A stretch of 64,000 nucleotides of DNA from NCBI GenBank assembly GCA_910574715.1, contig CAJTCH010000002.1, forward strand, positions 151,395 to 215,394. The letters run 5' to 3'. This stretch comes from Lachnospiraceae bacterium (GTDB lineage Bacteria > Bacillota > Clostridia > Lachnospirales > Lachnospiraceae). This document shows positions 53,421 through 62,089 of the stretch, one piece after another; the first letter of the stretch is position 1; the number at the start of each line of letters is the position of its first letter. The position numbers and the translations under genes are program-made. Under the pieces are notes generated by a model. That model was not told where the DNA came from. It searched no databases and saw only the letters and a program-made list of their open reading frames with translations.

Positions 53421-55226
53421 TCAATCCTCCACTTCTATTACATGGTTTTTATTCTCATATTCTCCGGTGATATCTAAGATCCACTCCGTATTTCCCTCAG
53501 TCTCCGATATCTTGTCAAATCCTTGAACAGCATAAAAATCCCTGACCATATTGTTTTTAGCCGTCGGATAATAATACCCGCGGATCCGCCTGATCCCTCG
53601 TTCTTTGCACCTTTTTACAAGGATATCTAACATCGCCGATTCCATATCCCTTTTAAGCACTCTGCAGCTCATGATCCACAGGTCTATCCGGCACTCCCCA
53701 TCCGTTTCATGCCCGATCACAACGGAAACAACGCCGTTGTCTCCGAATTTATCGATCAATTTTCCGTATAATGTTATGTATGCGTCATCCGCAGCAAGCC
53801 GTTCGATCTCCGGCTGCGTATACCTTCTGGTCGTCAGGTTAAACTGATTGCTTTTATTCGTCAATTGCGCGATCCGCGCCATATAAACCGGTTCAAAATT
53901 TTTAATGATCCCTTTCATTTCCAGCGACAGCAGATACTCATTATAATCAGAAAAGCTTGCCTGAAGCTGCGCGCGCCTGGCGTTTTCCCGATACATCTCG
54001 TTCCTGTTCATATCATCTTTTGACAGCGCCGTCACCTCAAAAAATCCGCTGCGGTCAATAACCTGAATATAGTTCTGAACCGCTCCGATCTCAGGCGCGC
54101 ATACACCCGGCAGTTGTTCCGATACAATGTGCCTTTCGGCAGGATTATCATCCACGAATACCAGACTCTCCGGCAGTAAGTTCAGCTCGTCTGCTATATC
54201 AGAAAAGTTCCGGTCCTTCGTATTCCAATTTGCCTTGATCTCAACAAAATCATCCGGTGAAAATTCACTGTCGGGATGTTTGATCCCAGAAATTGCATTT
54301 TCGTAGTCATTTTTTGAATTGATATTAAGGAGCACACCGATCTGCTTATGCTCTTTTACATAGCGCTGAAATTCCGAATAAACCTGCCCTTCCGGCTCCT
54401 CCGGCCCTAATACGATATTATCAACACCGTCATCCCCGACAACGCCTCCCCACAGGGTATTATCCAGATCCAGCACGAAGCCTTTTTTATTCTTTCCGAA
54501 TACAGACTTAATGATATTCGCCACATTAAATGCCAGATACGGAATAGCATTTACATTCAATGCATACTTATACATGTGATAATAGAATGGGTCAGACCAT
54601 TCTCTCAGGCCATAATCCGCAGATATATAGTTGATATCACAGATATAGAAGTCGTCATGCCGTTCGGCATAATCATAAAACTCCATATTAAGCCGTGTCA
54701 GAAAATTTATCTTGCCGTGAATATCACTGGCGTCCTTGTTGCCTAACAGGCGGTAAAAAGGCATTTCAAAATTATTCTGTATAACCGGGCATCCATATGT
54801 ATCACGAAGACTGTCCCAGACCGTATAGAATCTCTGCTTTTCCTGTTCTATCATCCGGGCAATACTGTCCGCATCGTCGCACATTGCCGGATATCTGGTT
54901 ATATTCCTGTTCGATGTGCAGATATAGATAATATCCGGCCTAAACGCTTCTAATTCCTGACACGGAAATACGGCGTCCTGATAATACTGATTATATTCGG
55001 ATTCATAGAATGACGGCCGTATTCCCTGATTCAGCAAGAAAAGCTCCATAATAAGCTTAATATCATGGGTCGTAGAACCTCCTAATATCGCAATCCTTTT
55101 CTCTGTATATCCTGCCGCATCTTCTAACAAACGCTTTCTGATACGTCTTTTTCCGGCAAGGATATAACCTGCGTCAAACGGATATAATAATTCTTTCAGC
55201 ATCCCTATATATAACTGATTCGTCAA
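53421..55226 (-). CDS. FkbH-like HAD-IIIC protein (ACP-loading enzyme)
   Basis: 601 residues. An SGNH-like N-terminal part (AILGGSTTHDIKLIMELFLL) is followed by the HAD core: VLDLDNTLWGGVVGDDG, LLNINSKNDYENA and LVFVDDNPAERHI; the C-terminus has a GNAT-like fold (QFNLTTRRYTQ). FkbH relatives load a glyceryl unit from 1,3-bisphosphoglycerate onto an ACP. First gene of a six-gene operon. The start is uncertain: a TTG at 55226 or an ATG at 55202, and neither has a good ribosome site. Confidence 0.85.
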   Translation of the reverse strand: MTNQLYIGMLKELLYPFDAGYILAGKRRIRKRLLEDAAGYTEKRIAILGGSTTHDIKLIMELFLLNQGIRPSFYESEYNQYYQDAVFPCQELEAFRPDIIYICTSNRNITRYPAMCDDADSIARMIEQEKQRFYTVWDSLRDTYGCPVIQNNFEMPFYRLLGNKDASDIHGKINFLTRLNMEFYDYAERHDDFYICDINYISADYGLREWSDPFYYHMYKYALNVNAIPYLAFNVANIIKSVFGKNKKGFVLDLDNTLWGGVVGDDGVDNIVLGPEEPEGQVYSEFQRYVKEHKQIGVLLNINSKNDYENAISGIKHPDSEFSPDDFVEIKANWNTKDRNFSDIADELNLLPESLVFVDDNPAERHIVSEQLPGVCAPEIGAVQNYIQVIDRSGFFEVTALSKDDMNRNEMYRENARRAQLQASFSDYNEYLLSLEMKGIIKNFEPVYMARIAQLTNKSNQFNLTTRRYTQPEIERLAADDAYITLYGKLIDKFGDNGVVSVVIGHETDGECRIDLWIMSCRVLKRDMESAMLDILVKRCKERGIRRIRGYYYPTAKNNMVRDFYAVQGFDKISETEGNTEWILDITGEYENKNHVIEVED

Positions 55227-55311
55227 GTAAATATTTATAGGATAATATTAGTATATATGAAAATGCGACGGAAAACGGCCAAAATCCGCTCTGCAGAAGT
55301 GAGGTGTTTTT

Positions 55312-55554
55312 ATGGAAAAAGAACTTTTTACGATTAAAAATTATGGATATATTAAGATAGATATCAAAAAATACATGGATACAAAGAATATTACCAGAAA
55401 TGCACTGGCACGGGCAGTGAATACACGCTTTGAAGTCATTGATAAATGGTATCACGGGCACGTCGAGAAAATAGACGCCGACGTTCTGGCCAGGATTTGT
55501 TTTACGCTGGGCTGCAGCCCCGGCGATATCATCAAATATGTTGAAAATTGTTAA
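55312..55554 (+). CDS. Small XRE-family regulator, divergent to the FkbH operon
   Basis: 80 residues: KKYMDTKNITRNALARAVNTRFEVIDKWYHGHVEKIDADVLARICFTLGC, a Cro/C1-type helix-turn-helix of the small YozG-like group. It has GAGGTG 5 bases before its ATG. Its divergent position, 85 bases from the FkbH gene, makes it the likely regulator of that module. The following 134 bases hold no gene. Confidence 0.85.
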   Translation: MEKELFTIKNYGYIKIDIKKYMDTKNITRNALARAVNTRFEVIDKWYHGHVEKIDADVLARICFTLGCSPGDIIKYVENC

Positions 55555-55688
55555 GAATATATAGAACAGGGACGGTGACGGAAAATAATCTTTTCACACA
55601 ATATACAGACATGATCCTTAATGTCCAACACTATATATTATATGTCAAGAATATTTTCCGGCTCCCCCCCTCTTATTGTATCAAACAG

Positions 55689-56435
55689 CTAATAACTCGG
55701 CTTCGTCGCCGCGACTCCCTCTGTAACTGTCTCAAACAGCTCGAACGGAATCCCGACTGCCATATCGTTTTCATCCCATTTGCACAGCATACGCGTACTC
55801 GGACATAACACGCTGACGTTCATCTCTCCCGTAAGATAAGGCGAAACCGTAAGCTCCGAACACATCCCCTGCATGGCTCCCATATCGACAGCAGGCTTTC
55901 TTCCGGTATGATATTCATATCCCTGCACAAGCCGCATAGATTGAAGGGCATTGGTCATCATGATGATGACGTCGGGCGTCTGTACACACTCTGTAAGCGG
56001 AACGATTGCGATCCCATAGGTGGACACAGGTTCCCGGTGAAGACTCTTGATCGCTGCGCGCATCCTCCTGGCAACCGCCAATGAGGAATATAATTTGTAA
56101 GAAAAATATTCCTGCCCGCTCTCGATTCTCTCCGTACTCTCTTCCAGCGCAAATGCAGTCGTAGCGCCGTCACAGCGGTGATGTTCAAGCCGGCACTTTA
56201 TTCCGCTGCCCTTCGCCGCCACATCCTTTACCATCACGCAATATGCGGTCGCCGCCCTGATCTCTTCGACCGGATACTTGTCGTAGTCTTCTTTTGTAAA
56301 TAAAAACGTGATCCCCACCGGCTCGCGGCTTAATCCGATCGTTTCCTTAAGAGTATTCACGCACTCAATGATTCTTTCTCTGGGGTATTCTTCATGGGGC
56401 AGCCCATATTCAATATTCTTGTGTTTATATGGCAT
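55689..56435 (-). CDS. DUF169 domain protein
   Basis: 248 residues, soluble. It belongs to an uncharacterised family with conserved stretches such as PVGITFLFTKEDYDKYPVEEI, AATAYCVMVKD, GIKCRLEHHRCDGATTAFAL and GMCSELTVSPYLTGEMNVSVLCPSTRMLCKW; the Cys and His positions could bind a metal. It is the last gene after the ECF transporter, 12 bases from EcfT. Its role may concern the transported compound. Confidence 0.85.
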   Translation of the reverse strand: MPYKHKNIEYGLPHEEYPRERIIECVNTLKETIGLSREPVGITFLFTKEDYDKYPVEEIRAATAYCVMVKDVAAKGSGIKCRLEHHRCDGATTAFALEESTERIESGQEYFSYKLYSSLAVARRMRAAIKSLHREPVSTYGIAIVPLTECVQTPDVIIMMTNALQSMRLVQGYEYHTGRKPAVDMGAMQGMCSELTVSPYLTGEMNVSVLCPSTRMLCKWDENDMAVGIPFELFETVTEGVAATKPSY

Positions 56436-56447
56436 ATCTCTTCCTCC

Positions 56448-57254
56448 TTACTGTATTGCTGCAAAACTGAACCTGTACAAATCAAATTTTATCAAAACGG
56501 CTGCTATAATACCATAGCTTAATACCGCTATAACTAAAAAGATCCAATCCGCCCTATCTATCGATGTCTTCTTATAAAATGTCCTGGCATTCTCCCGTCC
56601 AAGCCCCCGGCTCTCCATAGCGCACGCCACACGCTCTCCCCTTCGCGCCGCCACGCATAACAGCGGAAGCAGCACCCGAAAAGGCGATGTGAATCTTGAC
56701 AGGAGCCCCTTATTCCATGGAATCCCGCGTATCTCCTGCGCCAGATGTATGGAATCCACCTGTGACTGAAGCTCCGGCAGGAAACGGTATGTCGCCATGG
56801 CCGCGTACCCGTGCACCACCGATACCCTGCACTGCATGATCAGGCTCATTACCAGATCTCTCGGCCTCGTCGTCAGCACGAATCCCATGGACATCGTTAC
56901 TAACGCCAGTATCCTGAACCCCAAAGATACCGCATGGACGATATCCTTCCTGGTCCATCGGAAAATCCACAGTCTAAGGATAATTCCCGGCTCGTCATTC
57001 AATCCCCGCAGGATAAGCATAGAAATCATGAACAATGCGCTCACCGCAAGAAATATCAAAAGTCTCCGAAGCAGGTTGCCGATCGGTATCTTCCCCGCCG
57101 TCCATGTTACAAAAAATGCCAGCAGAAAAGTCAGAACAGGAAGCACCGGAAAATATGACATACACACGACAATCGTCCATATCGCTATAACAGCCAGCTT
57201 TATCATCGGATTCCTTCTGTGCAGATAAGAATCCTGTTCAATATAAGCAAACAT
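56448..57254 (-). CDS. ECF transporter transmembrane protein EcfT
   Basis: 268 residues with about five spans and the cytoplasmic coupling helices with Ala-Arg-Gly and Gly-Arg motifs, seen here as VAARRGERVACAMESRGLG. These contact the two ATPases. Its gene follows the ATPase gene by 3 bases. The set S-component, double ATPase and EcfT resembles YkoEDC. Confidence 0.9.
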   Translation of the reverse strand: MFAYIEQDSYLHRRNPMIKLAVIAIWTIVVCMSYFPVLPVLTFLLAFFVTWTAGKIPIGNLLRRLLIFLAVSALFMISMLILRGLNDEPGIILRLWIFRWTRKDIVHAVSLGFRILALVTMSMGFVLTTRPRDLVMSLIMQCRVSVVHGYAAMATYRFLPELQSQVDSIHLAQEIRGIPWNKGLLSRFTSPFRVLLPLLCVAARRGERVACAMESRGLGRENARTFYKKTSIDRADWIFLVIAVLSYGIIAAVLIKFDLYRFSFAAIQ

Positions 57255-57257
57255 TAT

Positions 57258-58790
57258 CTATCCTTTCCGGGCAAAATATTCCTCTGTCAAGAGACTCTTA
57301 GCTGCCCTTCCATTTTCTATCTCGATTACGCGGGTCGCATACTGCCTGACCAGAGACAAGTCATGTGTGATCATAACGATCGTGATGCCGCTCTCTACCA
57401 ACTTCTGCATTTCCTTCATCAATTCCTGCCTGTTCTCGAAATCCTGCCCGTAAGTAGGTTCATCCAAAAACAATATCTCCTGATTCGTGAGCAGCATACT
57501 GGCGACACTAAGCCTTCTCTTCTGCCCCTGGCTTAACACAAAAGGACTCTTATCCTTTTCCTCTTCCAGATGGAACCTCTTAAGCATTTCCCATACACGG
57601 GCTTCCTTTTCCTCGTGGCTGCCGCCGATACGCTTCAGGCTGAACATCATCTCATCCCAGACCGTATTCCTGATAAACTGGTTCTCTGGATTCTGAAATA
57701 CCAGCCCGATCATATGGTATAACCTCTTCGTGTGATAATCTCTCAGGTCTTTTCCGTACAGACGGACAGAACCGGAATCCGGCCTGCACACTTTGAAGAT
57801 CAATTTCATAAGCGTCGATTTCCCTACGCCGTTTTCTCCCACGATCGCAAGGAAATCCTGCTTATGCACCTGCATGTGAAAATCATCCAGAATTTGCTTC
57901 CCCTTCTCTCTCTTTTTACCCGGAACCGGATAGGCAAAGCTCAAATGACAGATATCCAGTATAACCTCCGAACTGCCCTCTTGCTCACCGCACGCTTTGG
58001 AATCCTGCCTTCCCCGGCAGGCATCGGCATATTCTGCCGGCACCCCTCTTCGGAATATATCGCCTGCCTCATCCTTCGGGCAATCGGTTATCTTAGTTCC
58101 TCTCCTGTCAAGCCCGATCACCCAGTCCACTTCATCTATGATCTCCTTAATGTTATGTTCCACGATTATGACCGTCATATGTTCTTCTCTCGATATCCTG
58201 ACGATCATACGGAAGATCTGCGCCCGGCTCTCAGGATCCAGATTCGCCGTCGGTTCATCCAGGAGAAGAAACTCCGGCTTCATCACCAATACAGAGGCTA
58301 TAGCGATCTTCTGCTTCTGTCCCCCGGATAATTTGTCAAGCTCCGTCTTCTCATATCCCGAAAGGCCTATGAAGGAAAGTATCTCCCGGATGCGGCGCCT
58401 GATCTCTTCTTCCGGCAATCCCATATTCTCCATTCCAAAAGCCAGTTCTTCCTCCACCGTAAACGTACAGAACTGACTCTCTGGATTCTGCATTACAAAA
58501 CCGATCCTGTCACAGCGGTATCTGGGAAGTGTTCCTGTAATATCTTCACCTCTCAGAAGGACATTTCCCTTAAGTTCTCCTTCATACATGTGCGGGATCA
58601 ACCCGTCTATCAGGCTTAGAACAGAGCTTTTACCGCAGCCGCTCGGCCCGCTGACCGCATGGATCTTCCCCTCATAAAAACAACAGGAAAGATGCTCCCA
58701 CACCGGAAGCTCCTCTCCGTCATAAGTATATGTAACATCTCTGATCTCCAGGATCTTCCTATCCTTCATACCGTCTATGCCCTGGCACAT
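57258..58790 (-). CDS. ECF transporter double ATPase (EcfA1A2 fusion)
   Basis: 510 residues with two complete ABC domains. Domain 1: GPSGCGKSS, LSGGQKQKIAIASVL, LLLDEPTANLD. Domain 2 from about residue 285: GENGVGKST, LSQGQKRRLSVASML, FLDEPTYG. The two-in-one layout is that of YkoD-type proteins. The start at 58790 has GAAGGG 6 bases upstream and overlaps the S-component gene by 16 bases. Confidence 0.92.
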   Translation of the reverse strand: MCQGIDGMKDRKILEIRDVTYTYDGEELPVWEHLSCCFYEGKIHAVSGPSGCGKSSVLSLIDGLIPHMYEGELKGNVLLRGEDITGTLPRYRCDRIGFVMQNPESQFCTFTVEEELAFGMENMGLPEEEIRRRIREILSFIGLSGYEKTELDKLSGGQKQKIAIASVLVMKPEFLLLDEPTANLDPESRAQIFRMIVRISREEHMTVIIVEHNIKEIIDEVDWVIGLDRRGTKITDCPKDEAGDIFRRGVPAEYADACRGRQDSKACGEQEGSSEVILDICHLSFAYPVPGKKREKGKQILDDFHMQVHKQDFLAIVGENGVGKSTLMKLIFKVCRPDSGSVRLYGKDLRDYHTKRLYHMIGLVFQNPENQFIRNTVWDEMMFSLKRIGGSHEEKEARVWEMLKRFHLEEEKDKSPFVLSQGQKRRLSVASMLLTNQEILFLDEPTYGQDFENRQELMKEMQKLVESGITIVMITHDLSLVRQYATRVIEIENGRAAKSLLTEEYFARKG

Positions 58791-59335
58791 GCGAATCCCT
58801 TCAGGACGCCTGTTTTAACCAGCGCCGCTGTGATAACCTTCACCAGGATGATCCCAATTACCGTCGCACTCAGCAGACGGACAGCGATAACGCCGATCGC
58901 GATCGTTGTTCCATAGACCCAGGGTGTGCTCCACATGAATCCGTCGCGGCATAATACCAAAACCGCGGACAGAATCGCACCGATCACCATCTCCTTCATG
59001 CTGCCCTTATATTTCCCGGCTGCATACGCTGCCTCCATACCTGCTGCCTGCAGAAAACCAGCCAGTACAAGCTGCAATCCGTAAGGACTTCCGAGCAGAA
59101 GGTTCACTCCCGCAGTAACCAGGCCCCCGAATATTGCAAACCCAGGCTTTCTCACAATATACATAGGTAAGGATGCCGACAGCAGGTAGATTCCGAATGT
59201 TAACTCCATGAATACAGTGCCTAACACTGCCGATAACGGCATATAAGCATAGTCAAGCAGCGTGTAGACCACTCCTATGACTGCTGCCACCATGGCAACG
59301 ATAACGACCTCTTTCGTTGTGAATTTCTTTTGCAT
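58775..59335 (-). CDS. ECF transporter substrate-binding S component (YkoE-like)
   Basis: 186 residues with six hydrophobic spans, starting FTTKEVVIVAMVAAVIGVVYTLLDYAYMPL. Length and layout fit a vitamin-precursor S component of the YkoE or MptD group. I see no TPP riboswitch upstream, so the thiamine-precursor role often given to YkoE is not supported. The substrate is unknown; the DUF169 partner may be a clue. Confidence 0.82.
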   Translation of the reverse strand: MQKKFTTKEVVIVAMVAAVIGVVYTLLDYAYMPLSAVLGTVFMELTFGIYLLSASLPMYIVRKPGFAIFGGLVTAGVNLLLGSPYGLQLVLAGFLQAAGMEAAYAAGKYKGSMKEMVIGAILSAVLVLCRDGFMWSTPWVYGTTIAIGVIAVRLLSATVIGIILVKVITAALVKTGVLKGFACARA

Positions 59336-59500
59336 CTCACTCTCTCCTTTGTAAATATTTTAAATAATTCCTTACCCAGTATATCATCTGCCTTTTCCTC
59401 AGTAAAATCAGCAATCCTTATAAATAACAGTATTTATTTGTTTTTTCTATAAATCAAATACATATTAAGCAAAGTTTAATAGGCAAGCTTATAAAACAGG

Positions 59501-59528
59501 TTGACATTTTACTATTATTAAATATAAT
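59501..59528 (+). promoter_or_regulatory. Promoter of the AbrB/PIN toxin-antitoxin pair
   Basis: TTGACA (59501-59506), 16 bases, TATAAT (59523-59528): both boxes perfect. A GAAAGGAG ribosome site follows before the ATG at 59572. Confidence 0.85.
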
Positions 59529-59571
59529 AAAATGTAAGGAAAGTAAGGAATACTGAAAGGAGACTACAAAT

Positions 59572-59841
59572 ATGGAGTTGGCAAAAGTAACGTCGAAAGG
59601 CCAAATTACAATACCTATCGCAATCAGAAATGCACTTGGAATACGAGAAGGAGATAAAATTCTTTTTATGGAAGAAGGAGATAGAGTTATTTTAACAAAT
59701 GCTTCCACAAATGCTTTGCTGAAAGCGCAGGAAGCTTTTCAAGGTGTGGCAGAAGAATTGGGAATTAAAAATGAGCAGGATATTATAAAACTTGTAAAGG
59801 AAATTCGAGCAGAAAGAGGAGAACAATATAAGTGCGAATAA
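59572..59841 (+). CDS. AbrB/MazE-type antitoxin
   Basis: 89 residues. The N-terminal swapped-hairpin DNA-binding domain is visible as AKVTSKGQITIPIAIRNALGIREGDKILF. The C-terminal helical part should bind the toxin. It overlaps the PIN gene by 10 bases, as is common in type II pairs, and should autoregulate the strong promoter. Confidence 0.92.
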   Translation: MELAKVTSKGQITIPIAIRNALGIREGDKILFMEEGDRVILTNASTNALLKAQEAFQGVAEELGIKNEQDIIKLVKEIRAERGEQYKCE

Positions 59842-60239
59842 TGTTAGATACAAATATCCTGATTTCAATGTTGCTCTTCCCAAATGAACAATCCAGGAAG
59901 CTTTTAGATTATATCACAAGAAATCATAAACTGGTTTTGTCCTCTTTTATAATTGACGAATTAACCGCTGTTGTAGCCAGAAAATTTCCGAAAAAGAGAT
60001 ATGCTGTTGATTCCTTTTTATCGGACTTGTCATATGAACTTGTTTACACGCCTCGGCATATGCCGGGAAATCTTTTTGATATTAGAGATATAAATGATTA
60101 TCCAGTGCTTTATACTGCCATCATTGAAAATATAGATATTTTTATTACAGGTGACAAAGATTTTTTGGATGTAGAGATTGAAATGCCAGAGATTATGATG
60201 CCAGGAGAATTTTTAGAAAAGGTTATTAAAAACAGCTAA
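59832..60239 (+). CDS. PIN-domain toxin (VapC-like ribonuclease)
   Basis: 135 residues. The four acidic positions of PIN nucleases are in MLDTNILIS, IIDELTAVV, DINDYPVLYTAI and FITGDKDFLDVE. The start is either the GTG at 59832 (AGAGGAGAA upstream) or the ATG at 59841. Predicted to cut RNA, held in check by the antitoxin encoded just upstream. The frame is intact. Confidence 0.9.
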   Translation: MRIMLDTNILISMLLFPNEQSRKLLDYITRNHKLVLSSFIIDELTAVVARKFPKKRYAVDSFLSDLSYELVYTPRHMPGNLFDIRDINDYPVLYTAIIENIDIFITGDKDFLDVEIEMPEIMMPGEFLEKVIKNS

Positions 60240-60331
60240 ATTTTAAATGTTCTTTTGATACATCCAAAATATCTTTGCCTGCAATTATTGCACTGCTAAC
60301 AAAAACCGACATTAAGTGAATGATATGGCCC

Positions 60332-60990
60332 TCACACAAATAATTCATTCTTCTTCCGTTCACTGCACGCTTTCTTAAGCTTCATACTGCCGGCGCCAAG
60401 CAGGATCTTGCTCACGCTGCGGGCCTTCTGCGGGCAGACAGAGATACACCGCATACAGGAGATGCAGGTATCCGTATCTGTCTTATTCGGACGGTCATAG
60501 GGAATCGCTTCCACAGGACATTCTTTTGCGCACAGGCCGCATTTTATACAAGATCTCCCGGACTGCGGTTTCATGGGAACACCGCCGTATTCCCGGTAAG
60601 GACGGTTCCCGGGCAGGCGAAGCTCCCCTGTAAGAGCGCCCGCCTCCATCTTAGAACGAATCTCAGCCGCAAACTTTAAGATCTCTTCCTTATCCTTAAG
60701 ATCCGGGCGGCCTTTCGCGAACTGCCGCATAATAGAATGTTCCGCAACCGCCGCAACTGCCGCCATGCAGGAAAAGCCGGAACCCTCCAGCACATCCTGT
60801 AATTCTGCAAACGTATCATCATAAGCCCGGTTTCCGTACACCGTGATCAGTATCGCTCCCGCCTGATTTCCCTTCATCCGGCGCAGCCGCGATACGGCAG
60901 CACCCGGGACTCTTCCGCCGTAAGAAGGAACCGATACGATACAGACATCTTCCTTGCGGAATGAATATCTCGTATACTGACATATACATC
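60332..60990 (-). pseudogene. EFR1-type flavodoxin-ferredoxin protein, N-terminally truncated
   Basis: The ATG-started frame (60877 to 60332, 181 residues) has a clear C-terminal 2[4Fe-4S] ferredoxin: CIKCGLCAKECPVEAI and CISCMRCISVCPQKA. The same frame is readable further up to about 60990 and encodes the flavodoxin strand VSVPSYGGRVP, but there is no start codon there, and the FMN-binding TGT/N loop expected about 40 residues earlier is missing. The ATG with the good ribosome site near 60985 is in another frame. So the gene looks damaged by deletion. Intact members are about 260 residues. Confidence 0.7.
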
Positions 60991-61009
60991 GCCTCCTCTT
61001 TTTAAGCTT

Positions 61010-62047
61010 TTATAGAAAAATTTCTTCCAGGAACCGGATCATCTCTCCGAACGGCTCCCGGTTAAACTGATAATACACTTTCCCGTCCTGTTTTTCCACC
61101 GTCACAAAGCGATTGGACAGCAGGATCCCCATATGATGAGATACGGTGGCAGGAGTCAGCCGAAGCTCCTCTGCAATCTCCAGATTATATTTCCCCCGCT
61201 CCTTAAGAGAATATAATATCTCAAACTTACTCTTATCCCCCAGGACCTTCAGCATTCCCGGCAGGATCTCTCTTGCATCCTCCCTGTTCTTTTTATACAG
61301 GTACAGCTTATCAAGCAATATCCCCTGAAACGCCGTCTTAGAGGTCAGCCACCCCATCAAAGGGAGCGCCGCCGTCAGATAGACGGTGATCTGATCCATT
61401 TCAAGGCCGGTGATCAGTTCTTCCATTACTGCCGGGATGTCAGACGGCACTTTTTTAAGAAGGGCCGCCAGACATTCCTGATTCTTTTCCGCCGTATATG
61501 CAAACGCCGGTCTGTTCTTTCTGTAGATCTCAAAAAGCGTACAGAATTTTTCAGACGGATGATTCAGCAGCGTAAGAAGCTTCCATTTGGTATCCTCCGA
61601 ATAGTCTAGTGACTGGACCAGCGCAAACCGTTTCTCCATAGTATCTAAGCCTGCCGGAACCTTACACTCCTCATCCAGGAAGAATAATTCGATCAGATTC
61701 CGAAGCTTCTCATCCACACCCGCTTCCATATCTGCTTTCATATCCGCTTCCATATCCGCTTCCAGCTCAGGATATTCCATCACGAGCGCCGTAAATATCA
61801 TGAAAAATTTCTCATTATTCCCAAAGAAAAAGTCTTCGCCTGGATCAGGCACATATTTTTTCTCAAATTCCCTTACATATCTCTCCAGGTAAATGAGATT
61901 CTTATTGTAAAAGCCTTCCCCGTCAATCTCCATTTCCTCCAAGGACTGCATAAGTTCTGATCTGACATTCTCCCAATTCTTCATCAGGAATATGAGCCCC
62001 AGCGTCTCAAACAGCGGATGAAGCTCCTTTTTATATTCTACCTTCAT
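61010..62047 (-). CDS. ArsR-type winged-helix regulator with long N-terminal domain
   Basis: 345 residues. The DNA-binding domain is at the C-terminus (LGDKSKFEILYSLKERGKYNLEIAEELRLTPATVSHHMGILLSNRFVTVEKQDGKVYYQFN). The N-terminal 250 residues are helical and of unknown role, with a repeat EADMEADMKADMEAG near residue 110 from a 15-bp DNA repeat. It lies 42 bases after the ABC exporter gene and probably regulates it. Confidence 0.85.
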   Translation of the reverse strand: MKVEYKKELHPLFETLGLIFLMKNWENVRSELMQSLEEMEIDGEGFYNKNLIYLERYVREFEKKYVPDPGEDFFFGNNEKFFMIFTALVMEYPELEADMEADMKADMEAGVDEKLRNLIELFFLDEECKVPAGLDTMEKRFALVQSLDYSEDTKWKLLTLLNHPSEKFCTLFEIYRKNRPAFAYTAEKNQECLAALLKKVPSDIPAVMEELITGLEMDQITVYLTAALPLMGWLTSKTAFQGILLDKLYLYKKNREDAREILPGMLKVLGDKSKFEILYSLKERGKYNLEIAEELRLTPATVSHHMGILLSNRFVTVEKQDGKVYYQFNREPFGEMIRFLEEIFL

Positions 62048-62089
62048 ACCATATCCTCCCCGTTTCTGTAACGGATATAAGATTTATCT

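Noticed and set aside
55664..55670. C7 tract as a fourth phase-variable site
   Set aside because: It is shorter than the other tracts and lies beyond the stop of the DUF169 gene, so no clear switching effect is expected.
59336..59571. TPP riboswitch upstream of the ECF S component
   Set aside because: I could not find the conserved CTGAGA and ACCTGATCTGG-type segments.
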